Positions 7,563 to 14,252 of a stretch of DNA of 18,737 nt are shown piece by piece. Below the pieces are notes generated by a model. That model saw nothing but the letters and a program-made list of their open reading frames with translations. It was not told the DNA's origin and did no database searches. The DNA is from JAOTYV01 sp964469835 (GTDB lineage: Bacteria; Pseudomonadota; Alphaproteobacteria; UBA8366). The translations under genes and the position numbers were made by a program. Location: assembly GCA_964469835.1 (NCBI GenBank), contig CAYYBI010000520.1, forward strand, positions 1 through 18,737, in the 5' to 3' direction. How positions within the stretch are numbered: the stretch's first letter is position 1; the number at the start of each line of letters is the position of its first letter.

Positions 7563-8735
7563 TTAGGGAAGCCGGAACCGTTCTACGATTTCCTCGTTGA
7601 TCTCGATCCCCAATCCCGGTTTTTCCTCCAGGACGATATGGCTGTCCTTGAATTCCTTGATCGGCATCTGGCAGAGCTCCCAGCGAAGGGGGTTTTTCTG
7701 GGTCTTGCTCCAGTCGCTCTGCATGTATTCGTAGATCAGGAAATTTGGCGCATAGGTCGCAAGATGCAGCGATACGGTCATGATGATATTCGACGAACTA
7801 CCGTTATGCGGCGCATAGGCGACGCGGAACGCATCGGCCATGTCGGCGATCTTGCGCGATTCGGTGATGCCCGCCGAGCGCGCCGCATCGTGCTGCACGA
7901 TGTCGATGGCGTCCCGCTTGAAGAACCGCGCAAAGCTGTATTTGTTGAAATCCGCCTCGCCGGTGGCGATCCGGATGCTGAGCTTATCGCGCAGATAGGC
8001 ATAGCCATCGATATCGTCCGGCGCCAACGGCTCCTCGTACCAGTAGATACCGAGCGCTTCCAATGCCCGGCCGACCTCTAGTGCAGTCTTAAGGTCGCCG
8101 CTATAGCCGCAATTGACGTCCGACATGAGGGTAATGTCGTCCCCCGCATGGGCGCGAATCTGTTCGACGAGCTTGATCTCTTCGCGCCAATTCATCGGAT
8201 CCTTGCCGATCTTGAACTTCATCGCGTTGAAGCCGTTTTCCTTATGCTTGTCGATTTCGTCACGCAAAATTTCAATGCTGCGCAATCGCAGAGACGACGC
8301 ATAGCACCAGATGCGGGGATTGGTTCGCCCGCCAAGCAGACGCCAGACCGGCACCCCCAATGACTTGCCGAAAATGTCCCAGAGTGCGGTATCGATGCCG
8401 GCCATCGCTTCCTGGTAGAAGCCTTTGACATGGCCGCGATTCATCATGATCGACCACATTAAATCCCATATACTTTCGATATCCCGCGGGTCGAGGCCGA
8501 TCAACGCCGGCTTGATGTAATGAACGATGTCGCGCAGCGCGGTCCCGGACAGGCGCGTCATGCATTCGCCGACGCCGGTGATGCCGTCATCCGTGGTAAT
8601 GCGGACCATGGTAGTGCGATATTCCTTGAAGACAACGCTTTCCACCTCCGCAGCCCGCGGCATGCTGATCGGTGCGACAATTTTTTCTTCCATCGGGACA
8701 ACAAGGGCAATGGCCTCAATGTCTGCAATTTTCAT
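7563..8735 (-). CDS. Mandelate racemase/muconate lactonizing family enzyme
   Basis: This 390-residue enolase-superfamily enzyme has the N-terminal capping domain (1-130) and a catalytic barrel. Active-site residues are complete and spaced as in mandelate racemase: K173-F-K175, metal ligands D206 (SDVN), E234 (EEP) and E260 (TGE), and the D283/H310 dyad (VQHD, APHNG) 27 residues apart. This places it in the mandelate-racemase subgroup, whose members abstract the proton alpha to a carboxylate in hydroxy acids or sugar acids. It could be a racemase or, more often in this subgroup, an acid-sugar dehydratase; the substrate cannot be read from the sequence. The start is firm: GGGAGG lies 6 bases before the ATG. 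No sugar transporter or aldolase is adjacent on its strand. Confidence 0.9.
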   Translation of the reverse strand: MKIADIEAIALVVPMEEKIVAPISMPRAAEVESVVFKEYRTTMVRITTDDGITGVGECMTRLSGTALRDIVHYIKPALIGLDPRDIESIWDLMWSIMMNRGHVKGFYQEAMAGIDTALWDIFGKSLGVPVWRLLGGRTNPRIWCYASSLRLRSIEILRDEIDKHKENGFNAMKFKIGKDPMNWREEIKLVEQIRAHAGDDITLMSDVNCGYSGDLKTALEVGRALEALGIYWYEEPLAPDDIDGYAYLRDKLSIRIATGEADFNKYSFARFFKRDAIDIVQHDAARSAGITESRKIADMADAFRVAYAPHNGSSSNIIMTVSLHLATYAPNFLIYEYMQSDWSKTQKNPLRWELCQMPIKEFKDSHIVLEEKPGLGIEINEEIVERFRLP

Positions 8736-8823
8736 TGGTTTCCTCCCAGAGTTTTGCCCGACTCAAGATAACGCCGGTTCGCCGCCGAATTCATCCGGCC
8801 CATGCCGCGACCCGGATTCGTTT

Positions 8824-8847
8824 AAAACGCCGCCATATCGGCGGCGT
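8824..8847 (-). terminator. Candidate intrinsic terminator after the MarR-like gene
   Basis: ACGCCGCC (8827-8834) and GGCGGCGT (8840-8847) form a perfect 8-bp stem with a 5-base loop. On the minus strand the stem is followed by a short T-run (TTTT then AAAC), about 60 bases beyond the stop of the leftward gene ending at 8905. The T-run is short, so termination may be partial. Confidence 0.45.
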
Positions 8848-8904
8848 CATCTTATCTTGTTCGATTTATCGGAGTCGATGGCTACCCGGCGCGGCCAGCA
8901 AGCG

Positions 8905-9315
8905 TTACGGATTATCCGGCGATGGTCCCAGTTGATCGATCGTCCGGTTCGTCATCCTCACCTGTCCCACCGCGTCATCGAAAAAGGCATCCATTCGCTC
9001 GCGCATTTGCGGCGACAGGCTCAACAGTTTGGAGCGCGCGTCTTCGGGATTGTCTGTTTCTACCAGAATCCCTCGCTTGAGAGCGAAATCGATGTATTTA
9101 CCCGCAGTATGGGCGCTTTTAACCGCGGTCATGAACCGCAATGCGTCCGTTTTACGCACCGGATTGCTCTCATTCCAAATATTTGTCAGCAAATCCCAGT
9201 ATGCTGCTGAATAAAAATCCTTATCATCGCCAAATATTTTAAGCCAAAAAAGACCAATACTAGAAGTCATCTTCAAGTATTGCTTGCGTTGCTCATTATT
9301 ATATTTCAAAGCCAT
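8905..9315 (-). CDS. MarR-like winged-helix DNA-binding protein
   Basis: The chosen start gives 136 residues. The segment KSAHTAGKYIDFALKRGIL followed by the wing VETDNPEDARSKLLSLSP and a C-terminal helix (QMRERMDAFFDDA) is the recognition-helix and wing pattern of MarR-type regulators. A longer frame starts at 9390, but ATG at 9315 (MALKYNN) is preferred because AGGAG lies exactly 7 bases before it. The longer form adds 25 residues with no ribosome binding site. The 5' part is AT-rich relative to the rest of the window, a possible sign of transfer or relaxed codon use. It is divergent from the His-rich exported protein gene and may regulate it through the shared spacer. The signal is unknown. 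Confidence 0.68.
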   Translation of the reverse strand: MALKYNNEQRKQYLKMTSSIGLFWLKIFGDDKDFYSAAYWDLLTNIWNESNPVRKTDALRFMTAVKSAHTAGKYIDFALKRGILVETDNPEDARSKLLSLSPQMRERMDAFFDDAVGQVRMTNRTIDQLGPSPDNP

Positions 9316-9653
9316 CCCATTACTCCTATTGGCGCGCGCCGGGCGCATCATACTCGAACGCTCATCCTTTGTATTCAAATTTACACGCAAGATTTCCTTC
9401 AGCGCCTACAAAGCCGATCACCGGTCGGGATATTCAACAATCATTCCCTAATTATGTCTCATATAGAATAGGTTACAGGCTTACAAAATGTTACATTCAG
9501 AAATGCTATATATTTTGACATCATCTTTAGCATTATTTATACATATAATTATGCCTGTACGAAATTCAACAAACCGCTCTTTCGACGGAGCGTCGCGGCA
9601 CAGGCTCGAGACGAGAATAGACATAAGACGGACTGCAAAAAGGGAGAAGACCA
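9316..9653. other. AT-rich divergent promoter region
   Basis: This 338-base spacer lies between the leftward MarR-like gene and the rightward His-rich gene. Its middle (about 9425-9560) is the most AT-rich stretch of the window. It contains a good promoter pointing right. Pointing left, TATGAT is read on the minus strand about 30 bases before the MarR-like ATG, but without a convincing -35. A GGCGCGCGCC palindrome sits at 9331-9340. No coding content is supported. Confidence 0.55.
9515..9549 (+). promoter_or_regulatory. Strong sigma70-like promoter of the His-rich protein gene
   Basis: TTGACA at 9515-9520 is a perfect -35. After 17 bases comes TATACA (9538-9543), and a perfect TATAAT follows at 9544-9549 with a longer 23-base spacing. 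Either -10 predicts a 5' leader of about 95-105 bases before the ATG at 9654. The 17-base version is the more likely one. Confidence 0.5.
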
Positions 9654-10025
9654 ATGAGGAAGCTTACCATGCGAGCCCGAAAGTCCTTTATCGTCGCCGC
9701 CGGTGCAATGGGCATCATTCTCGGTATCGGTGGACTCAGCACCCCGGCCGCCGCGGACACATACCGCGTTCTGGTCGGTTACAACGGCCACCACCTCTTT
9801 CACCAGCGCTATTTCGGTCATCGGGTCCATGGCCGCCGGCATGTCCGGCATGTCCGGCGGCACCATCGCGGCTGGGGTCACCGGGCGCATCGTGTCCGCC
9901 GCCATTCCGGGCACCATGGGTCCGACCGCAGCATTGGCCGATTTATCGGTCGTTCCGACCACGTTGCAGTGAGATCAAACCGTTCGCCGCGAAACGGCCG
10001 CAATAGCAATCGCGGACGCCGTTAA
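9654..10025 (+). CDS. Exported His/Arg-rich small protein
   Basis: This 123-residue protein has a clear Sec signal peptide: basic MRKLTMRARK, hydrophobic FIVAAGAMGIILGIG, and cleavage expected near STPAAA-DT. The mature part is extremely rich in His (15 residues) and Arg, with clusters such as GHRVHGRRHVRHVRRHHRG and GHHG, and almost no acidic residues. Such composition could bind metal ions, nucleic acid or the anionic envelope; no known domain is recognised. GGGAG (9642-9646) lies 7 bases before the ATG and supports this frame. An overlapping +1-frame reading at 9703-9972 lacks a start signal. It is divergent from a MarR-like gene with a strong promoter between them. A short hairpin follows the stop. 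Confidence 0.68.
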   Translation: MRKLTMRARKSFIVAAGAMGIILGIGGLSTPAAADTYRVLVGYNGHHLFHQRYFGHRVHGRRHVRHVRRHHRGWGHRAHRVRRHSGHHGSDRSIGRFIGRSDHVAVRSNRSPRNGRNSNRGRR

Positions 10026-10035
10026 TCGGCACTAA

Positions 10036-10087
10036 CCGCCCTGGGGCGGGCTGAGCACGGTCACAGTTTCCGCACTCACCCGCCCCA
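10036..10087 (+). other. Competing inverted repeats downstream of the His-rich gene
   Basis: TGGGGCGGG (10042-10050) can pair with CCCGCCCCA (10079-10087, 9 bp, 28-base loop), or its GGCGG core can pair with CCGCC at 10036-10040 (5 bp, 4-base loop). The two structures exclude each other. No T-run follows, so this is not a classical terminator. It lies between the His-rich gene and the lipoprotein gene. Confidence 0.35.
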
Positions 10088-10201
10088 CCGACGGGCATCA
10101 ATGAACGTAATCGAACTAATAGGGTCCAGAACCACAGAAATCCGGCGCGGGGCCGGTCAAGAACATGAGGCGCCGCCTGGGTCTAGATTAGGGGAAAGAA
10201 C

Positions 10202-10669
10202 ATGACCATTCGCAAAATCGCCATTGTTACGCTTCTCGCCCTCTCGCTCGGCGCGTGTCAAACCACGGGTCAGCGCCAAACCGGCGGCGCGCTTATCGGC
10301 GCAGGATTGGGCGGGCTGCTCGGCTCCCAATTCGGCAATGGGTCCGGCAAACTCGCCGCAACCGCGCTTGGTACGGTGGGCGGGTTGCTGATCGGCAGTG
10401 AAATCGGCCGTTCGATGGATCAAGCCGACCGTGCGTACTATCAAAACGCCGCCTCAAAGGCGCAGTCGGCGCCGATCGGAGAAACAATCACCTGGAACAA
10501 TCCGGAAAGCGGCAATTCGGGCGCCGTAACCCCGACGCGCGAGGGCATCCACACCGGGACCGGCGCCTATTGCCGGGAGTATCAGCAGCAAATCATCGTC
10601 GGCGGCCGCACGGAAAGCGGATACGGACAAGCCTGTCGGCAACCCGACGGCAGCTGGAAAGTCAGCTAG
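10202..10669 (+). CDS. Glycine-zipper lipoprotein, Rickettsia 17 kDa surface antigen type
   Basis: The 155-residue protein begins with a lipoprotein signal (MTIRKIAIVTLLALSLGAC) whose lipobox LGAC makes Cys19 the lipidated residue. A glycine-zipper segment follows at about 27-70 (GGALIGAGLGGLLG, then GTVGGLLIGSEIG and RSMDQADR), the pattern of the 17 kDa surface antigen and SlyB-like outer-membrane lipoproteins. The C-terminal domain (about 90-155) has paired Cys in AYCREYQQQI and GQACRQPDGSW, usual for alphaproteobacterial members, with Tyr and Trp. A function in outer-membrane integrity is inferred. A GGGGAAAG ribosome site precedes the ATG. The gene ends immediately before a tandem-hairpin terminator, so it is the last gene of its transcript. 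Confidence 0.88.
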   Translation: MTIRKIAIVTLLALSLGACQTTGQRQTGGALIGAGLGGLLGSQFGNGSGKLAATALGTVGGLLIGSEIGRSMDQADRAYYQNAASKAQSAPIGETITWNNPESGNSGAVTPTREGIHTGTGAYCREYQQQIIVGGRTESGYGQACRQPDGSWKVS

Positions 10670-10670
10670 C

Positions 10671-10726
10671 GGACCGACCCCCGATCGGTCCGGACCCTCG
10701 GCGGGGCTTCGGCCCCGCCTTTTTTT
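10671..10726 (+). terminator. Tandem-hairpin intrinsic terminator
   Basis: GGACCGA/TCGGTCC (10671-10677 with 10685-10691) forms a 7-bp hairpin two bases past the lipoprotein stop. A second, stronger hairpin follows: GGCGGGGC (10700-10707), loop TTCG, GCCCCGCC (10712-10719), then seven T (10720-10726). The second is a textbook Rho-independent terminator with a UUCG tetraloop and isolates the lipoprotein gene from the catabolic operon. Confidence 0.92.
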
Positions 10727-10758
10727 CTCCCCAGGCTTTCGCGGTGTCCGCCGCCGGG

Positions 10759-10764
10759 TATACT
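10759..10764 (+). promoter_or_regulatory. Candidate -10 box of the catabolic operon
   Basis: TATACT lies 29 bases before the operon's first ATG and downstream of the terminator, so a promoter must be in this 67-base gap. The expected -35 position holds a poor match (CTTTCG), which suggests activator dependence or a different sigma factor. Confidence 0.3.
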
Positions 10765-10793
10765 CCTTGGAAACAACAATCAGGGAACCACCG

Positions 10794-11933
10794 ATGGCCG
10801 ACCTCGGACCCAATGAACCCCTCATTGGCCAGCCCGATTCGCGCAAGCACCTGACCACGCCGGCGCTTCTGGTCGATCTCGACGCGCTCGAACGAAACAT
10901 CCAGGCGATGGCCGCGTATTGCAGGGAGCACGGCGTCAGCCTGCGGCCCCATGCGAAGACGCATAAATCGGTGCAGATTGCGCGCCTGCAGGTGGATGCG
11001 GGCGCACTCGGTGTCTGCGCCGCAACGCTGGGCGAGGCTGAAGTGCTGGTCCGGGGCGGTATTCCCGGCGTGTTGATCACCTCTCCGGTGGTCGGCGACG
11101 CCAAGATAGAACGGCTGGTTGCCTTGAACGCCATCACCGACGGCTTGAAAGTCGCCGCGGACAACATCGAGAACGTGAAAGTGCTGTCCCGCGCGGCCGG
11201 CACGGCGGACAAGCCGCTGGAGGTTTTCGTCGAAATCAATATCGGCGGCGAACGAACCGGCGCGCGCAGCGCCGCGGCGGCGCTTGGCGTAGCGCAGCAG
11301 GTGGCACAATCGAACAGCCTGACATTCGCCGGCATCCATGCCTATGCAGGCTACTTGCAGCACATTGCCGATTACGCGGAGCGGCGGCGCGAAGCGGATA
11401 AATGCGCCGGACGCCTGGCCGAACTCGTCGGTTTGCTGGAGGCAAATTCCCTGATGCCGCCCATCGTCTCGGGCGCCGGAACCGGATCGCACGAAATCGA
11501 CTCCCGGCGCGGCAACTACACGGAGATGCAGTGCGGCAGCTACATCTTCACCGATGTGCAATACAACGCCTGCCCGTTGCGTGAAGCCAATGCCCATCCC
11601 TTCGAGCAATCGCTGTTCGTCCAATGCACGGTCATCAGCTCGAACGGCGATGGTCTCGCGATCACCGATGGCGGCACCAAGCGGTTTCATGATGACGGCA
11701 CGAACCCGGAAATCGTATCGGGCGCACCGGCCGGATCGCACTACATCTTCAAGGGCGATGAGCATGGTGCGGTCGTCCTGCCGGACGGGGTAACCGATCT
11801 GCCGCTCGGCACGATCATCGAATGCCTGACACCCCATTGCGATCCGGCGGTAAATCTGCACGACGTTTATCACATGGTTCGCGGCGACACGCTGGTCGAC
11901 ATATGGCCCGTCGACGCCCGCGGCGCGGTCTGA
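10794..11933 (+). CDS. PLP-dependent D-threonine/3-hydroxyaspartate aldolase-like protein
   Basis: The 379-residue protein has an alanine-racemase-type N-terminal barrel and a C-terminal beta domain of the DSD1/D-threonine-aldolase family. PLP lysine is K55 in RPHAKTHKS. Other family blocks are GVCAATLGEAEVLVRGGI, VFVEINIGGERTG, the phosphate-loop-like VSGAGTGSHE and DEHG. The metal site reads H348-C349-D350 (LTPHCDP) followed by NLHDVYHMVRG. The His-x-Asp spacing resembles D-threonine aldolase and beta-hydroxyaspartate aldolase rather than the His-x-Cys zinc site of eukaryotic D-serine dehydratase. It probably cleaves a beta-hydroxy-D-amino acid to glycine and an aldehyde or glyoxylate, but a dehydratase role is possible. 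The longer TTG start at 10767 is rejected: AGGGA lies 7 bases before ATG 10794. It is the first gene of the operon. Confidence 0.85.
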   Translation: MADLGPNEPLIGQPDSRKHLTTPALLVDLDALERNIQAMAAYCREHGVSLRPHAKTHKSVQIARLQVDAGALGVCAATLGEAEVLVRGGIPGVLITSPVVGDAKIERLVALNAITDGLKVAADNIENVKVLSRAAGTADKPLEVFVEINIGGERTGARSAAAALGVAQQVAQSNSLTFAGIHAYAGYLQHIADYAERRREADKCAGRLAELVGLLEANSLMPPIVSGAGTGSHEIDSRRGNYTEMQCGSYIFTDVQYNACPLREANAHPFEQSLFVQCTVISSNGDGLAITDGGTKRFHDDGTNPEIVSGAPAGSHYIFKGDEHGAVVLPDGVTDLPLGTIIECLTPHCDPAVNLHDVYHMVRGDTLVDIWPVDARGAV

Positions 11934-11974
11934 CGCCGCCGCGACATCCACACATACAATAGGGAGGGGCAAGC

Positions 11975-12841
11975 ATGGCCGAAGATCTCGAGAAACTGAA
12001 AGACTGGATCGGCAATAGTGAAACGATCGAGGATCGTGCATCCGTGCATCCGGTGCATGGATACGCCGCGCTGATGGACGAGGAGGAAATCCCAGAGGAA
12101 GGCGATCCGATTGGGCCGATGGGACACTGGTTTTTCTTCAAGCCGAGGGTTCCGGCTTCTCAGATCGGCCCCGACGGTCATCCCCGGCGGGGCGATTTCA
12201 TGCCACCCGTGCCCTTGCCGCGCCGCATGTTCGGCGGCGCGCGCACGACCTATCACAAACCGCTGTTGATCGGCGAAAAGATGAAACGGGTCGCTACGAT
12301 CACCAACGTCACCATCAAGGACGGCCGAACCGGCACCCTGGTGTTTTGCACGGTCACGGCGGAAATTTCCGGCGAAAACGGCCTCGCAATAACCGAGGAG
12401 CAGGACATCGTCTACCGCGACAACCCACCGGCCAATGCCAAGAGCAGCGGCGGGAATAGCGGGCGCACGAACACGGCGCCGGACGACCATACCTGGATCC
12501 AGGAAATCACACCCGATCCGGTGATGCTGTTTCGCTATTCGGCGGTCACCTTCAACGGCCATCGCATCCACTACGACCGCACCTATGTCACGGAGGTCGA
12601 GGGCTATCCCGGCCTGATCGTGCACGGACCGCTGACCGCGGGATTCCTGCTCAATCTCGGCATCGCAAACAATCCGGGCAAGCAATTGACCGGATTCAGT
12701 TTCCAGGCGCGGGCGCCGCTTTTCGATACCGCGCCGTTCAAGGTCGCAGGCAAACCGGGCGAAGACGGCAAATCCGCCGAGCTCTGGTCGATCACGCCGG
12801 AGGGCAATGTCGGCACCTTGGCCACCGCGACGTTCGCTTAA
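11975..12841 (+). CDS. Mesaconyl-C4-CoA hydratase-like double hotdog (MaoC/FAS1-like) protein
   Basis: The 288-residue protein has an N-terminal FAS1-like dehydratase hotdog (about 1-150, with GHWFFFKPRVP and RRMFGGARTTYHKPLLIGE) and a second hotdog half with FRYSAVTFNGHRIHYDRTYVTEVEGYPGLIVHGP at about 186-219. This block is characteristic of mesaconyl-C4-CoA (3-methylfumaryl-CoA) hydratase relatives, which hydrate mesaconyl-CoA to citramalyl-CoA in the 3-hydroxypropionate bicycle and in some catabolic routes. Substrate here is inferred from family only; the wider MaoC family acts on many enoyl-CoAs. It follows the aldolase by 41 bases, with a strong GGGAGGGG 5 bases before ATG. No citramalyl-CoA lyase or CoA transferase is in the window. 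Confidence 0.82.
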   Translation: MAEDLEKLKDWIGNSETIEDRASVHPVHGYAALMDEEEIPEEGDPIGPMGHWFFFKPRVPASQIGPDGHPRRGDFMPPVPLPRRMFGGARTTYHKPLLIGEKMKRVATITNVTIKDGRTGTLVFCTVTAEISGENGLAITEEQDIVYRDNPPANAKSSGGNSGRTNTAPDDHTWIQEITPDPVMLFRYSAVTFNGHRIHYDRTYVTEVEGYPGLIVHGPLTAGFLLNLGIANNPGKQLTGFSFQARAPLFDTAPFKVAGKPGEDGKSAELWSITPEGNVGTLATATFA

Positions 12842-12908
12842 GGCACGACGCCAGCGGGGATGACCCGCCGCGAACCCGCACGCAATCACAAGGGAGGTAT
12901 CGGGTCGC

Positions 12909-14024
12909 ATGCCAGACAACAAACCGAAGCTGCTGATCATCCCGGGTGACGGCATCGGCCCCGAGGTCATCCGCGAGGCCACCCGCGTCGTCGAATGGTT
13001 CGAAGCGAACCGTAAACTGGCTTTCGATGTGACCGAACGGCATCTCGGCGTCAAATCCTACCGGGAAACCGGGGCGATGTTGCCGGCGGAAACCCTGGAA
13101 GCCGCCTTCGCATCGGACGCGATCCCGTTCGGCGCGATCGGCGGCGACGGTTATGAGGACGTCCCCATCGAGGTACGGCGCGAAGGCGGACTCCTGGCCA
13201 TGCGGCGAAAGCTCGGTCTGTTCGCCAACCTCCGCCCGGCGGTGGCGTTCGACGAATTGCTCGACGCCAGCACGCTGAAGCCCGAGGTCATCCGCGGTGT
13301 CGACATGATCATCGTCCGCGAACTCAGCAGCGGCATCTATTTCGGCGAGCCGCGCGGCATCGAGGACCTCGGCGGCGGCGAGCAACGCGGCTTCAACACG
13401 ATGCAGTACACCACGACGGAGATTAGGCGCGTCGCCCGGTTCTGTTTCGAGCTGGCCCGCACCCGCTCGAACAAGCTGTGCTCGATCGAAAAATCCAACG
13501 TGCTGGAGACCAGCAAGCTGTGGCGCGCCGAAGTCCGCAAGATCCACGAGGCGGAGTATTCCGACGTGGAGCTGACCGAGCTGATCGTCGACGCCGCGGC
13601 CATGCAGTTGATCCGCGACCCGCGTCAATTCGATGTCATCGTCACGAGCAACATGTTCGGCGATATCCTGTCCGACACGGCGGCGATGCTGACCGGTTCG
13701 CTCGGCATGCTGCCCTCGGCGTCGCTCAGCGAGGCGGATACGTCGGGCCGCCGCAACGCTCTGTACGAGCCGGTTCACGGCGCCGCGCCCGATATCGCCG
13801 GGCGCGACATCGCCAATCCGCTCGCCGCCTTCCTCAGCTTCGCAATGGCGATGCGCCACACCTTCGACGCGGCGGACGACGCCGACCTGCTCGACTCCGC
13901 CGTCAGGGATACCGTCGCCCGCGGCATACGCACGGCCGACATCAAAGGCGATGCCACACGCGCGGTATCGACCACTGAAATAGGCGACGCCGTGCTGGAA
14001 TCGTTGAACCGGCTCGCCTCGTAA
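12909..14024 (+). CDS. 3-isopropylmalate-dehydrogenase-like beta-decarboxylating dehydrogenase
   Basis: The 371-residue enzyme belongs to the isocitrate/isopropylmalate dehydrogenase family, which oxidises a 2-hydroxy-3-alkyl diacid and decarboxylates it using NAD and a divalent metal. Residues align with Thermus isopropylmalate dehydrogenase: R99, R109, R137, Y144, K195, D228, D252 and D256. The alkyl-recognition set E92, L95, L96 and V198 and the NAD motif GAAPDIAG are present. By these residues it should accept 3-isopropylmalate or a close 3-alkylmalate. Its place inside a catabolic operon without leuC or leuD argues for a paralogue of different physiological role, for example acting on 3-methylmalate; biosynthetic LeuB cannot be excluded. 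AGGGAGGT precedes the ATG by 10 bases. Confidence 0.87.
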   Translation: MPDNKPKLLIIPGDGIGPEVIREATRVVEWFEANRKLAFDVTERHLGVKSYRETGAMLPAETLEAAFASDAIPFGAIGGDGYEDVPIEVRREGGLLAMRRKLGLFANLRPAVAFDELLDASTLKPEVIRGVDMIIVRELSSGIYFGEPRGIEDLGGGEQRGFNTMQYTTTEIRRVARFCFELARTRSNKLCSIEKSNVLETSKLWRAEVRKIHEAEYSDVELTELIVDAAAMQLIRDPRQFDVIVTSNMFGDILSDTAAMLTGSLGMLPSASLSEADTSGRRNALYEPVHGAAPDIAGRDIANPLAAFLSFAMAMRHTFDAADDADLLDSAVRDTVARGIRTADIKGDATRAVSTTEIGDAVLESLNRLAS

Positions 14025-14057
14025 CACCGTAAAAATTCTTAAAGGATATCCATAGCC

Positions 14058-14249
14058 ATGGCTGACAAGAATTTGACAGAGCTCAAAAAACAGGCGGCGG
14101 AAATCGGCCTTACCAAGCTGACCGACGCCCATCTGGCGCAACTCGACCGGGCGACTGCGGGATCCCGGCAACGCAAGACCCAAATGCCCGACGACATCCA
14201 ATTTTATGACGAACCCGCGCATATCAACCGCGCCAGCGAGGAGGCCTGA
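14058..14249 (+). CDS. Small AtzG/GatC-like amidase partner (putative)
   Basis: This 63-residue protein (MADKNLTELKKQAAEIG...EPAHINRASEEA) ends only 3 bases before the amidase start, so the two are almost certainly co-translated. It is helical in its N-terminal two thirds, with a Pro-containing extended tail. Size, position and the order helix-helix-extended tail match AtzG, which wraps around the amidase AtzE, and more distantly GatC, which wraps around GatA. The relationship is inferred from architecture, not from clear sequence identity. An AAAGGA lies 11 bases before the ATG. Alternative: an unrelated small operon protein. Confidence 0.6.
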   Translation: MADKNLTELKKQAAEIGLTKLTDAHLAQLDRATAGSRQRKTQMPDDIQFYDEPAHINRASEEA

Positions 14250-14252
14250 CCC

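Noticed and set aside
9703..9972. 89-codon frame overlapping the His-rich protein in another frame
   Set aside because: It lacks a ribosome binding site, whereas the His-rich frame has a Shine-Dalgarno and a signal peptide. The Ser/Thr/Ala-rich product is a frame-shift shadow.
10662..12041. 459-codon minus-strand frame opposite the aldolase
   Set aside because: It runs through the terminator and the operon promoter region, is antisense to a recognised PLP enzyme, and shows no protein-like domain pattern.
11870..13054. 394-codon minus-strand frame opposite the mesaconyl-CoA-hydratase-like gene
   Set aside because: It is antisense to a recognised hotdog protein and spans two intergenic gaps. 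Its composition is that of a shadow frame.
12792..14222. 476-codon minus-strand frame opposite the dehydrogenase
   Set aside because: It overlaps the whole isopropylmalate-dehydrogenase-like gene, whose catalytic residues are intact. The long open antisense frame is expected from GC-rich codon use.
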